DNA of 23,020 nt from DATGKK01 sp035294725 (lineage in GTDB: Bacteria > Actinomycetota > Acidimicrobiia > Acidimicrobiales > Bog-793): assembly GCA_035294725.1 (NCBI GenBank), contig DATGKK010000040.1:1-23020 (forward strand), given 5' to 3'. The notes below the pieces were generated by a model that searched no databases, was not told where the DNA came from, and saw nothing but the letters and a program-made list of their open reading frames with translations. Shown piece after piece: positions 6,215 through 12,976 of this stretch. Position 1 is the first letter of the stretch. Each line of letters opens with the position of its first letter. A program made the translations under genes and the position numbers.

Positions 6215-6567
6215 GAACGCCGGCACCTGGAGCGTGCCCATAGCGCCGGGCTCGATGCGATGTTCTGCAGGCGCCGCGACGGCGCCGGCAGGCTCCGCCG
6301 GCAACCGATCCCTGCTCCCCGGCGAAACGCCCACTCCTCAGCGGCGCCGTGCGGCTCACGGCGTATTCCCAGAAGCTGTGGGGCATCGGCAGTTCCCGCT
6401 CAAAGTCGCGGGTTCGCGCCAGGGTTTGGTCGGCGATGGTTCCGTTCCCCCAGTCCGAGATTGCCCGGACTGAGCCCTGTCGCGACGTCAGATGCAAACC
6501 ACGACCCTCGAGTGAGTGGAGTTGAGTCAACAGCACCGCCCGGGTCTGCCACCTTGCGAAGCCGGGC
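6215..6567. other. Intergenic region with GC hairpins, no assigned gene
   Basis: No recognised gene lies between the NTase stop and the YCII gene stop, which are convergent. The left part holds GC hairpins. The right part has a minus-strand open stretch, including ISDWGNGTIADQTLARTRDF and LPMPHSFWEYAVSRTAPLRS, that reads rather like protein but matches no family known to me; it may be a relic. Confidence 0.4.
6270..6302. terminator. GC hairpins downstream of the NTase gene
   Basis: The stem ggcgccg (6270-6276)/cggcgcc (6280-6286) is overlapped by gccgg (6284-6288)/ccggc (6298-6302), about 55-90 nt after the stop. There is no T-run, so termination is only plausible. Confidence 0.35.
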
Positions 6568-6993
6568 TCATTCGTGAGCGACGTACCACGCGGTCACCTC
6601 GCAGTGGAGGAGGCCGCTCCTCACTGCAGGGTCGTCCCGCATGAGGAGCCGGGCCGCCTCGGTGTCAACGGCGAACGAGGCAACTCCGATCAACTCAGAC
6701 CAAGTCACGTCATCGAGCTGGTGCACCGGACCTGCGTGCACCGCGACGCCTCGCCGTTCGAGGTCAGCGAGGAACCGGCCGTGCTCCAACAGCGCCGGCT
6801 GCTCCCGCAGCGACCGCCCGTCGACCCAGCGCGGCCCACGGCGGTAGACGGCAATCGACCGCGGCGCGCAGGCCCCTGCAGTGTCACCTTCGCCCGGGCC
6901 GTGCCGAACGACGGAGCCTGACGCCTGTCGATCACTGGGACTGCCCTCGTGCGCCAGGCTCCGGCGAGGACCGGCAGACTCCGGACCAGTCAC
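6568..6993 (-). CDS. YCII-related domain protein
   Basis: The C-terminal two thirds match YCII-related proteins, small ferredoxin-like dimers often fused or linked to signalling and catabolic genes. The fold starts at RSIAVYRRGPRWVDGRSLRE, followed by LLEHGRFLADLERRGVAVHA, the ASFAVDTEAARLLMRDDPAV segment carrying the usual acidic-Pro turn, and SGLLHCEVTAWYVAHE. The start is uncertain. A GTG at 6993 overlaps the upstream SRPBCC stop as GTGA, implying coupling, and gives 141 residues. The first 45 or so residues are then low-complexity and atypical, since family members usually begin directly at the first strand. A frame change near 6900 or a non-canonical start could explain this. The function is unknown. 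Confidence 0.6.
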   Translation of the reverse strand: MTGPESAGPRRSLAHEGSPSDRQASGSVVRHGPGEGDTAGACAPRSIAVYRRGPRWVDGRSLREQPALLEHGRFLADLERRGVAVHAGPVHQLDDVTWSELIGVASFAVDTEAARLLMRDDPAVRSGLLHCEVTAWYVAHE

Positions 6994-7436
6994 TGGCTCG
7001 CGTTGGGCCGGCCGACGCCGGTCGTGACCAAGTCCCGAAGGGACTCGGTCACATAGAAGCTCCACGCGTCAGAGCATCCTCCGTAGCACTCCAGCCTGGG
7101 AGTGAGACCCACATGGGTGAAACGAAGCTCCGAGCCCGCACCCCGCGGCATGATCTCGAACGTGATGTCGGTCCCCACCCACTCGTCGGGCTCCGACGTG
7201 AAGCTCAGGCTGGCATCTTCGACGTGCCACACGACTCGTCGACCCGGGTCGAGCTCGGAGATCGTTTGCGTGCTGGCATGCACGTCTTCGTAGCGATAGC
7301 TGAACGTGTCGCCCAAGGCGGTCGTCTCTCCCTCGACATCGCCCGACCACCAGCCCCTGACGTTGTTGATGGCCGCGAAGACGGCCTCAGGGGGCTGGTC
7401 GACGACGAAGCTCACGGTGAAGTCACTCTGGTCCAC
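6990..7436 (-). CDS. SRPBCC/AHSA1-domain protein
   Basis: The 148-residue protein is an activator-of-Hsp90-ATPase-like (AHSA1/SRPBCC) fold. It begins VDQSDFTVSFVVDQPPEAVF, followed by AAINNVRGWWSGDVEG, a FSYRYEDVH strand, RRVVWHVEDASLSF, GTDITFEIMPRG, ELRFTHVGL and a long C-terminal helix, AWSFYVTESLRDLV. These small hydrophobic-cavity proteins bind ligands, but individual substrates are rarely known. The GTG at 7436 has a strong GAGGAG site 6 nt upstream; an upstream open stretch lies in the regulatory region and is not coding. The gene is divergent from the HxlR regulator, a common arrangement in actinobacteria, and is probably controlled by it. It is followed by the YCII gene with a 4-bp overlap. 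Confidence 0.85.
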   Translation of the reverse strand: MDQSDFTVSFVVDQPPEAVFAAINNVRGWWSGDVEGETTALGDTFSYRYEDVHASTQTISELDPGRRVVWHVEDASLSFTSEPDEWVGTDITFEIMPRGAGSELRFTHVGLTPRLECYGGCSDAWSFYVTESLRDLVTTGVGRPNASQ

Positions 7437-7461
7437 GGTTTCTCCTCGCTCACCTAACTTG

Positions 7462-7507
7462 TATGATGCAAGCCATCTTACCAGATAGCTTTTATGATGC
7501 AAGTCAT
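7462..7507. promoter_or_regulatory. Paired 15-bp repeats, candidate HxlR operators
   Basis: The sequences tatgatgcaagccat (7462-7476) and tatgatgcaagtcat (7493-7507) differ at one base and are spaced 31 bp start to start, about three helical turns. Each contains an imperfect dyad (atga/tcat in the second copy). They occupy the SRPBCC-HxlR divergent region, so binding by the HxlR dimer is inferred. Confidence 0.6.
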
Positions 7508-7524
7508 TTCCCAGAGGAGTCGAG

Positions 7525-8088
7525 ATGTTGGGGAAGACGTACGACGGCCAGGTGTGCTCGATCGCCCGCGCACTCGAGGCCGTCGGAGAGCGGTGGAGCC
7601 TCTTGATCGTCCGTGACGCTCTCTTTGCAGGGGTGACTCGGTTCAACGACTTCCAGCACAATCTCGGCTTGGCGACGAATGTGCTGGCGACCCGGCTCGA
7701 CTCACTCGTGGCGGCCGGCGTGATGGAGCGTCACCCGAGCCCGGAGCGACCGGCTCAGCACGAGTACGTGCTGACCGAGAAGGGCCGTGATCTCGCTCCG
7801 GCGCTGATCTCGTTGACCGCCTGGGGTGATCGGTGGTCCAGCCCGAATGGCCCGCCCATCCTTTACCGGCACGCTCTCTGCGGTGGCTCAGTTCGCCACG
7901 AGCTCGCATGCTCGAACTGCGGAGCGATCGACGCTTCGGAGGTGACCGTACGTCCCGGACCCGGAATGCCAGCCGAGTATCTCGCCAACCGTCGGCGCCG
8001 CACGACCGGAGGGCACGACGCCGCGCCCGAGTCGGTGCCGGAGCGCGGCTCTCCGGCACGGCGGGGGCAGGCAAGCTCGACCGGGTAG
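7525..8088 (+). CDS. HxlR-family winged-helix transcriptional regulator
   Basis: The 187-residue protein opens with the HxlR signature CSIARALEAVGERWSLLIVR. The winged helix follows: GVTRFNDFQHNLGLATNVLA, then RLDSLVAAGVMERH, with the wing ending at EYVLTEKGRDLAPALISL. The C-terminal part contains ALCGGSVRHELACSNCG, a Cys pair extension common in actinobacterial members, then PGPGMPAEYL and a low-complexity basic tail. An AGAGGAG site 5 nt before the ATG supports the start. It is divergent from the SRPBCC-YCII pair and has two near-identical repeats in the shared promoter, so autoregulation and control of that pair are likely. HxlR proteins respond to redox, electrophiles or small ligands; the inducer here is unknown. 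Confidence 0.9.
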   Translation: MLGKTYDGQVCSIARALEAVGERWSLLIVRDALFAGVTRFNDFQHNLGLATNVLATRLDSLVAAGVMERHPSPERPAQHEYVLTEKGRDLAPALISLTAWGDRWSSPNGPPILYRHALCGGSVRHELACSNCGAIDASEVTVRPGPGMPAEYLANRRRRTTGGHDAAPESVPERGSPARRGQASSTG

Positions 8089-8278
8089 TCGTCCTGAGCT
8101 GCCCTTTTGGAAGGGGTCAGCCAGAAACCCTCGGCCAGCACCTCCAGGTGCGCGCCCCGCTCGGAGCTTATGCGACGCTGGCGTCGGTACCTGGGCGACA
8201 CGTCGAACCGCCCGGCGGGGAACCGTGACACCTCCGCAGCTACAGTCCTCGAGCGTGGCGACGGTGATCCCGGCCCCC

Positions 8279-8846
8279 ATGCTCAGCCCTCGCCTGGACG
8301 ACGAGACCGCGCCCGTCCTCCGAACTGTCGCTCTCGCGGACGTCTACCACCCTCTCCTCGCTTCCAACCAACCGCGGCTCGCCCGTTGGGAGCCGTCGGT
8401 CGCGGAGCCGCCGACGATCGAGGGAGCTCGCCGCTTCCTCGAGGCGGCCGGAGAGCGTTGACTCGAGGGCTCTGCTCCCGGCACCGCTCGCCCTGCTGTC
8501 CGAAGTTGACTGGCAGCTCGTCGGCTCGGCGGGAGAGCGGATGGTCAGCCATACCGGGCAGGGGATTGGGTAACTGGCTCGACGGGACACACGAACGGAA
8601 GAGCCTTGCGTCGCGAGCGGTTGCTGCCTTGCTCGGCGAGGCGTTCGGACCCCTCATGCTCGACAAGGTCATGCTGCAGACAGAGATCGGGACCAGGAGG
8701 AGCCGGCTCTCGCCCCAGGCCTCGGTCTCACCAACGGGGGTGTACAGAGGCAGGCAGTGGCGTTCGGAGCGCAACGGCGCTACGCCATCCTCTTCGGCCT
8801 CCTCGCCTCGGAGTGGCCCGGGCATCGGCACCGTGACGAGGAGTGA
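8279..8846 (+). pseudogene. GNAT (RimJ/RimL-type) acetyltransferase pseudogene
   Basis: One protein is spread over three frames. It begins MLSPRLDDETAPVLRTVALA, then LASNQPRLARWEPSV and ARRFLEAAGER, with a stop at 8459-8461. In a second frame it continues LALLSEVDWQLVGSAGERMV up to a stop near 8573. It then reads NWLDGTHERKSLASRAVAAL and GEAFGPLMLDKVMLQTEIGT in the third frame. Finally QRQAVAFGAQRRYAILFGLL and ASEW follow, ending at TGA 8844-8846. The order matches ribosomal-protein acetyltransferases: N-terminal strand, 'N...L..W' helix, 'GYWL....(q)G.as.Av..l...AF..l.l..v.l.t...N..S' and a C-terminal 'yg(l)l..EW'. The acetyl-CoA pyrophosphate-binding loop is altered (ERKSLAS). Three frame changes argue for decay. 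Confidence 0.8.
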
Positions 8847-8950
8847 GCCTGGTCGAGCCGACCCGGCGAGCGGGACCGATCAGCTCCGGCGATGGCCGGC
8901 GACGGCGTCGGAAGTTGCACGGGAGAGCACCCGATCGGAGAGGACCGCCC

Positions 8951-9676
8951 GTGGGTGACCGTCCGGTCCTGGAGGCTTTCCTTGCAGCTGCGAGTGTCGA
9001 CGACGCCGTGTTCGCACTCCGCCCGGACTACCGGGCGATGCTGGTCGCAGCAGAAGGGATCACCCCAGGTCCGAGCGACACCGCGACCGACGCCCTGCTG
9101 CAGGCGGCCGAGCGCGCGGCCAAAGACGCGCTCGCCCGGGGACCCGTGGAGCGCCTGCCTGAAGTGGTGTCATGGAGGGAGGCATACCGCTCCTTCGGGG
9201 CCAAACCCCAGCGGACCCGCAACAGCCTCGAGGCACTCCTTCGCAGAGCGCCGTCGGGCCTCCCGCGCGTCAATCGCCTTACCGACATCTACAACGCCAT
9301 CTCGGTGCTGCGGCGGATCCCCGTCGGTGGAGAGGACGTGGCCTGCTGCGACGGCTCACCCCGGCTCGTGCGCGCCACGGGCGAGGAGGAGTTCGACACC
9401 GTGGCCGACGGCCGAAAGGCGGTGGAGCACCCCGACCCCGGAGAGGTCGTGTGGCGGGACCGTGCGGGAGTCACCTGCCGGCGTTGGAACTGGCGCCAAG
9501 CCCAGCGCACGCGGCTCACTGCGAGTACCACGGCTGCGCTGTTCATCCTCGACGCACTCGATCCGCTCGACGACGAGGCGCTCAGCGCGGTCGTCGCGGA
9601 TCTCCTCGAGCAGTTGGCCCGCCTTGGACCCGAGGTCCGGGCAGTCCATCGCACCATCCGCCTCGGCACGCCGTGA
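8951..9676 (+). CDS. Stand-alone B3/B4 tRNA-binding (editing-type) domain protein
   Basis: This 241-residue protein resembles free-standing versions of the B3/B4 domain of the phenylalanyl-tRNA synthetase beta chain. Typical segments are VSWREAYRSFGAKPQRTRNS and EALLRRA, then RVNRLTDIYNAISVLRRIPV (the 'lvd.yN..Sl....P.GgeD' motif) and VGGEDV. EVVWRDRAGVTCRRWNWRQA near residue 170 follows, then a C-terminal helical part. In PheRS this domain holds the editing site. The free forms are presumed to clear mischarged tRNA or bind related nucleotides, but most are uncharacterised. The GTG at 8951 follows a GAGAGGA site; an upstream extension to 8843 is Arg-rich and unlike the family. It starts about 100 bp after the GNAT pseudogene and ends facing the MFS gene. 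Confidence 0.8.
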   Translation: MGDRPVLEAFLAAASVDDAVFALRPDYRAMLVAAEGITPGPSDTATDALLQAAERAAKDALARGPVERLPEVVSWREAYRSFGAKPQRTRNSLEALLRRAPSGLPRVNRLTDIYNAISVLRRIPVGGEDVACCDGSPRLVRATGEEEFDTVADGRKAVEHPDPGEVVWRDRAGVTCRRWNWRQAQRTRLTASTTAALFILDALDPLDDEALSAVVADLLEQLARLGPEVRAVHRTIRLGTP

Positions 9677-9686
9677 CCGGTGTCGG

Positions 9687-9738
9687 CCTGACGGCGTCAG
9701 GTTGACACGACCGCCCGCGGCAAGGGCGCGGAGCGCCC
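9687..9738. terminator. Two hairpins between convergent genes
   Basis: cctgac/gtcagg with a 3-nt loop (9687-9701) and gggcgc/gcgccc with a 3-nt loop (9724-9738) lie between the B3/B4 gene stop and the MFS stop. They are positioned to terminate both transcripts, though there is no long T-run. Confidence 0.5.
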
Positions 9739-9749
9739 TGACGGTTTGC

Positions 9750-11204
9750 TCAGGCGTCCAGTTTGGCCGGTGCGGCCGCTGCCGCGGCCACCGTGAGCTC
9801 GGCCTCCTTCACGACGGCCTGCTCCTCGGAGAGCTCGTCGAGGCTCCGCTGCTTGGTCTCCGGCAGGAGGAAGGAGAGCAGCATGCCGACTAGGGCGAAC
9901 CCTGCCGAGATCTTGAGAGCGCCGGCGACCCCGAAGTGGCCCTTTATGACCGGGAACAGGTACACCCCGATGAAGGCGCCGATCTTCGCCACCCCGGCCG
10001 AGATCCCGTGCCCGGTTGTCCGCTGGCTCGTCGGGTAGAGCTCTCCAGAGATGACGAAGGTGGTGGTGTTCGGGCCGAACTCGGCAAAGAAGTAGCTGAT
10101 CCCGAACAGAAGGAGGAAGGGCGCCACGAGCGTCGTGACGTTCGGGACCACGCCGAGCAGGAGGAACATGGCCCCCATTCCCACGAACCCGATGACCTGA
10201 AGTCTGCGGTGGCCGATCCGGTCCATGAACATGCAGGCCAGGTAGTAGCCGGGCACGGCCGCCACCGTGAACACGATCAAGGCGAGTGCGAGGGACTCCG
10301 GCAGCACCTTCGCCCCCGTCTTGCCGAGGACGCTCTGGTAGATGAGCGGGGCCGAGACGGAGTTCCCGTAGTAGGCGTAGTCGAAGACGAACCAGGTGCC
10401 CGCCGTCCCGACCAGGTAGAGAAGGTAGCGAGGGTTGCTGATGAACTGCCAGAAGCGCAGGCGCACCTGGCGCTCGGGGACATCCGCCGGGCGCACCACA
10501 CCGTCGGAGAAGGCCGCGATGTCGGCAGCCGCGCGCTCCGAGCTCCCGAGCACCCGTGCCTGGTAACGGGGCGACTCCGGCATCCTGCGACGCAGGTAGA
10601 TGACGGCCGCCGCCGGAACTGCCCCGAGCGCGAGCAGGATCCGCCAGACATAGTCGGTGTTCATGCCGGTCGAGACGAGCGCGAGGCCGGCAACGTAACC
10701 GGCGACGGTGCCGAGCGCCTGCATGGAGAAGACCAACCCGACGAGGCGACCCCGTTGACGGCGATTCGCGAACTCCCCCATGAGAACTGCCGACATCGGG
10801 TAGTCGCCGCCGACGCCGATGCCGAGTATGAAGCGGAACACGACGAGCCAGATGACGTTCGGCGAGAAGGCGGATGCGAGGGCGCCGAACGTCATCAGCG
10901 CAGCCTCGATCCCGTACACCTTCTTCCTCCCGATGACGTCAGCGATGCGCCCGAAGAAGAACGCCCCCACGAACGCGGAGATGAGCGTGATCGAGTTGAT
11001 GAGGCCGACGGAGTTCACGAAGCTCGTCGAGGACGTCGAGAGCCCCCACTCCTTCGCGATCATGGCGGATGCGGTGCCGATGATGAACAGGTCGTAGGCG
11101 TCGGTGAAAAACCCCAGCCCGGCCGTGATCACGGCCCGTGAATGGAATTTGCTCAGCGGTGCCTCGTCAAGGGCCTCGGAGACCGTCCTTGCATCGTTCA
11201 ACAT
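9750..11204 (-). CDS. MFS transporter, phosphate:H+ symporter (PHS)-like
   Basis: This 484-residue protein has twelve predicted membrane segments. The first begins ITAGLGFFTDAYDLFIIG, the GFFTDAYDLF signature shared by Pho84-type symporters and related organic-anion carriers. The loop 2-3 motif is GRIADVIGRKKVYG. A GIGVGGDYPMSAVLMGEFAN block follows TM4, and YLRRRMPESPRYQARV marks the central loop. EFGPNTTTFVISGELYPTSQ and RTTGHGISAGVAKIGAF precede TM11. The C-terminal tail is acidic, then Ala-rich. The usual length of the family is 450-550. Phosphate or an organic acid with protons is the likely substrate, but specificity cannot be fixed from sequence. The ATG at 11204 has AGGAGA somewhat far upstream. 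It is transcribed alone, converging with the B3/B4 gene. Confidence 0.85.
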   Translation of the reverse strand: MLNDARTVSEALDEAPLSKFHSRAVITAGLGFFTDAYDLFIIGTASAMIAKEWGLSTSSTSFVNSVGLINSITLISAFVGAFFFGRIADVIGRKKVYGIEAALMTFGALASAFSPNVIWLVVFRFILGIGVGGDYPMSAVLMGEFANRRQRGRLVGLVFSMQALGTVAGYVAGLALVSTGMNTDYVWRILLALGAVPAAAVIYLRRRMPESPRYQARVLGSSERAAADIAAFSDGVVRPADVPERQVRLRFWQFISNPRYLLYLVGTAGTWFVFDYAYYGNSVSAPLIYQSVLGKTGAKVLPESLALALIVFTVAAVPGYYLACMFMDRIGHRRLQVIGFVGMGAMFLLLGVVPNVTTLVAPFLLLFGISYFFAEFGPNTTTFVISGELYPTSQRTTGHGISAGVAKIGAFIGVYLFPVIKGHFGVAGALKISAGFALVGMLLSFLLPETKQRSLDELSEEQAVVKEAELTVAAAAAAPAKLDA

Positions 11205-11493
11205 GCTGTCAGCACTTCTCCTTCACTTCGCCAGGCGGTTGGCGACTGGGCGAGCTCCCGATCGGAATCCTGACGGGCCCAAGTGAAATCCAGGTGAACG
11301 TGAGCTAGCGCGTCTTCGAGCACAAGATGAACTCTTCGTCGACAGCCCATGGCGCCTCGGGTGAGTCGTCGGAGCAGGCGCGCCGGCGCCGGCGCAGGCT
11401 CAGGACCGCTGCCTCACCTGCTGTCCCTCCGCCCGGGACCACGAGGCAGGGGATCGGAGCGAGCGAATGGGTCGCCCTCGGACAGGTAGCGGA
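11205..11493. other. Intergenic region between two minus-strand genes
   Basis: It contains the upstream region of the MFS gene and the downstream region of the BNR-repeat gene. A perfect 16-bp GC palindrome (gcgccggcgccggcgc, 11380-11395) about 100 nt after the BNR stop may be a terminator stem. No gene was seen. Confidence 0.4.
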
Positions 11494-12384
11494 TCAGACG
11501 AAGCGCACCGCTTGCACAGGTCTCATTCGCTCGGCCGCGAGCGCGAAGGTGGCGCCACCGTCGGAGGAGCGGAACACGTGCCCGTCACGAGTACCGAACG
11601 CCACCTGCCCGCCGTGGGCCGCGAGGCAGCCGGTGTCGACGTTGAACGGGAAGGACTCCGGCAAGCCGGCTCGGCACTGCTCGAAGGCCGCGCCGAGGCG
11701 AGCCCGGTAGACCCTGCCGTCGCGCGTGCTCGGGCCGGTGGAGGCCGTCACGAACGCGGCCTCCCCGTCGAGGGCGGCGGCGCGGCAGTACGGTGCGTGG
11801 AGCCCTTCGGCGGTCCACTCCCACGTGAGCCCGTCGTCCCTGCTCCAACCGAAACCCCCGGCCGCGGCTGCCGCCACGACGCCGTCGCTGCCGGCCACGA
11901 CCTCATGCACGTCGGCCTCGGGCGGCACGACGCACGACCAGGTCGCCCCTCGGTCCGTCGACCGCCAGACCCCGCCGACGTGCACGTTCACGAGCCAGGT
12001 CCCGTCCCGGGTGACGGCGAGGGACCGGAGGTCGGGCGTGGGCCCGGCCGGGTTCTCCCAGTCATCCCGGCCGGCCACGGCGTCGAACGACGAGAGCTCC
12101 GCGATGCTTCCGCTCGCGACGTCGACCGTCACGAGATGGGCGCCCGCGCGCCCGACGATGAACGTAGCGCCGTCGGCGGCGAGCGCCTGGGCATCGGCGG
12201 TACCGAGCCCGACGACCGGCGCGAGCTCGAGACCGTCCACGCGCGCGATCCGCTCACCGTCCAGCAGAGCAAAGACGGGAGGCCCGCTCAGCGCCACGGC
12301 CACGGCGGTGACGAAGAGATCCTCCCCGATCGTGTACTCCCGGTCCAGGTCCTCGAGGTGCTCGCTCGTGCCGACGATCAACAT
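11494..12384 (-). CDS. BNR/Asp-box beta-propeller protein
   Basis: The 296-residue protein contains three Asp-box motifs (S-x-D-x-G-x-T-W type): WRSTDRGATWSCV, GWSRDDGLTWEW and FRSSDGGATFALA. Each comes near the end of a propeller blade, preceded by strands such as LRSLAVTRDGTWLVNV. The fold is shared with sialidases and VPS10-like repeat proteins, but catalytic residues of sialidases were not identified, so this is probably a binding or scaffold protein. There is no signal peptide, suggesting a cytoplasmic location. It starts with ATG at 12384, 58 bp from the divergent carbonic anhydrase gene. The promoters of both must lie in that short space. The role is unknown. Confidence 0.75.
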   Translation of the reverse strand: MLIVGTSEHLEDLDREYTIGEDLFVTAVAVALSGPPVFALLDGERIARVDGLELAPVVGLGTADAQALAADGATFIVGRAGAHLVTVDVASGSIAELSSFDAVAGRDDWENPAGPTPDLRSLAVTRDGTWLVNVHVGGVWRSTDRGATWSCVVPPEADVHEVVAGSDGVVAAAAAGGFGWSRDDGLTWEWTAEGLHAPYCRAAALDGEAAFVTASTGPSTRDGRVYRARLGAAFEQCRAGLPESFPFNVDTGCLAAHGGQVAFGTRDGHVFRSSDGGATFALAAERMRPVQAVRFV

Positions 12385-12429
12385 AGGACCAGGTTGTACC
12401 CCGCCACGGGCCCGGGCGGTTGTCGGCCG

Positions 12430-12442
12430 GTACAGTCGCTGC
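12430..12442 (+). promoter_or_regulatory. -10 element for leaderless carbonic anhydrase mRNA
   Basis: The hexamer TACAGT (12431-12436) sits 6 nt before GTG 12443, the spacing expected if transcription starts at the first base of the start codon. No -35 consensus is obvious. Confidence 0.45.
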
Positions 12443-12943
12443 GTGCCACTCGAAGAGCTCCTCCAAGCGAACGCGCGCTACCGCGAGGGCTTCTCCCTCG
12501 GACACCTCACGTCACGTGCCATGAAAGGTGTGGCGATCCTCACGTGCATGGACACCCGCCTCGACCCGCTCGCCATCTTCGGCCTTTCTCCCGGCGACGC
12601 CAAGATCGTGCGCAACGCAGGGGCTCGGGTGACGCCTGACGTGCTGAGGTCCCTCGCCCTCGCCACGCATTTCCTCGGGGTCAGCGAGATCGCCGTGATG
12701 CAGCACACCGGCTGCGCCCTGGCTGGGCGATCGGACGAGGACGTCGAGCGAGACCTCGCCGTTCGCGGCGTGGCCTTGCAAGGGCCTCGCACGGCCTGGC
12801 TCGCCATGGAGTCGCCGGACGATGCGCTCGTCGCCGACGTGGAGCTCATCAGGTCGAGCCCCCTCGTCGCACCCGGCACGAGAGTCGAAGGTTGGCGCTA
12901 CGACGTGGAGACCGGCGGGGTCGAGCGCATCGTCCTTGGGTGA
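12443..12943 (+). CDS. Beta-class carbonic anhydrase
   Basis: This 166-residue protein interconverts CO2 and bicarbonate with a Zn ion. The beta-class motifs are visible: AILTCMDTRLDP (Zn ligand Cys35, catalytic dyad Asp37-Arg39) and MQHTGC (Zn ligands His88 and Cys91), with KIVRNAGARV between them, which lines the active site. At 166 residues it belongs to the short clade typical of mycobacteria and other actinobacteria. The GTG at 12443 is preceded by TACAGT and 6 nt, so the transcript is probably leaderless and begins at the start codon. There is no Shine-Dalgarno site. The upstream open frame is antisense to the BNR gene and not coding. The gene is divergent from BNR and convergent with the beta-helix gene. 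Confidence 0.9.
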   Translation: MPLEELLQANARYREGFSLGHLTSRAMKGVAILTCMDTRLDPLAIFGLSPGDAKIVRNAGARVTPDVLRSLALATHFLGVSEIAVMQHTGCALAGRSDEDVERDLAVRGVALQGPRTAWLAMESPDDALVADVELIRSSPLVAPGTRVEGWRYDVETGGVERIVLG

Positions 12944-12969
12944 GAGGCCGTCCTCCAACCGCCTCTCAC
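12940..12969. terminator. Inverted repeat at the convergent carbonic anhydrase/beta-helix junction
   Basis: gtgagaggc (12940-12948) pairs perfectly with gcctctcac (12961-12969) across 12 nt. The left arm includes the carbonic anhydrase stop codon. No T-run follows, so a bidirectional terminator is only inferred. Confidence 0.4.
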
Positions 12970-12976
12970 ACCCTCG

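Noticed and set aside
7833..8280. Overlapping open frames around the end of the HxlR gene
   Set aside because: They overlap the HxlR coding region in other frames and have no recognisable domains or start signals.
9936..11141. Long plus-strand frame opposite the MFS transporter
   Set aside because: Asp/Glu/Arg/His-rich repetitive product typical of an antisense shadow in GC-rich DNA.
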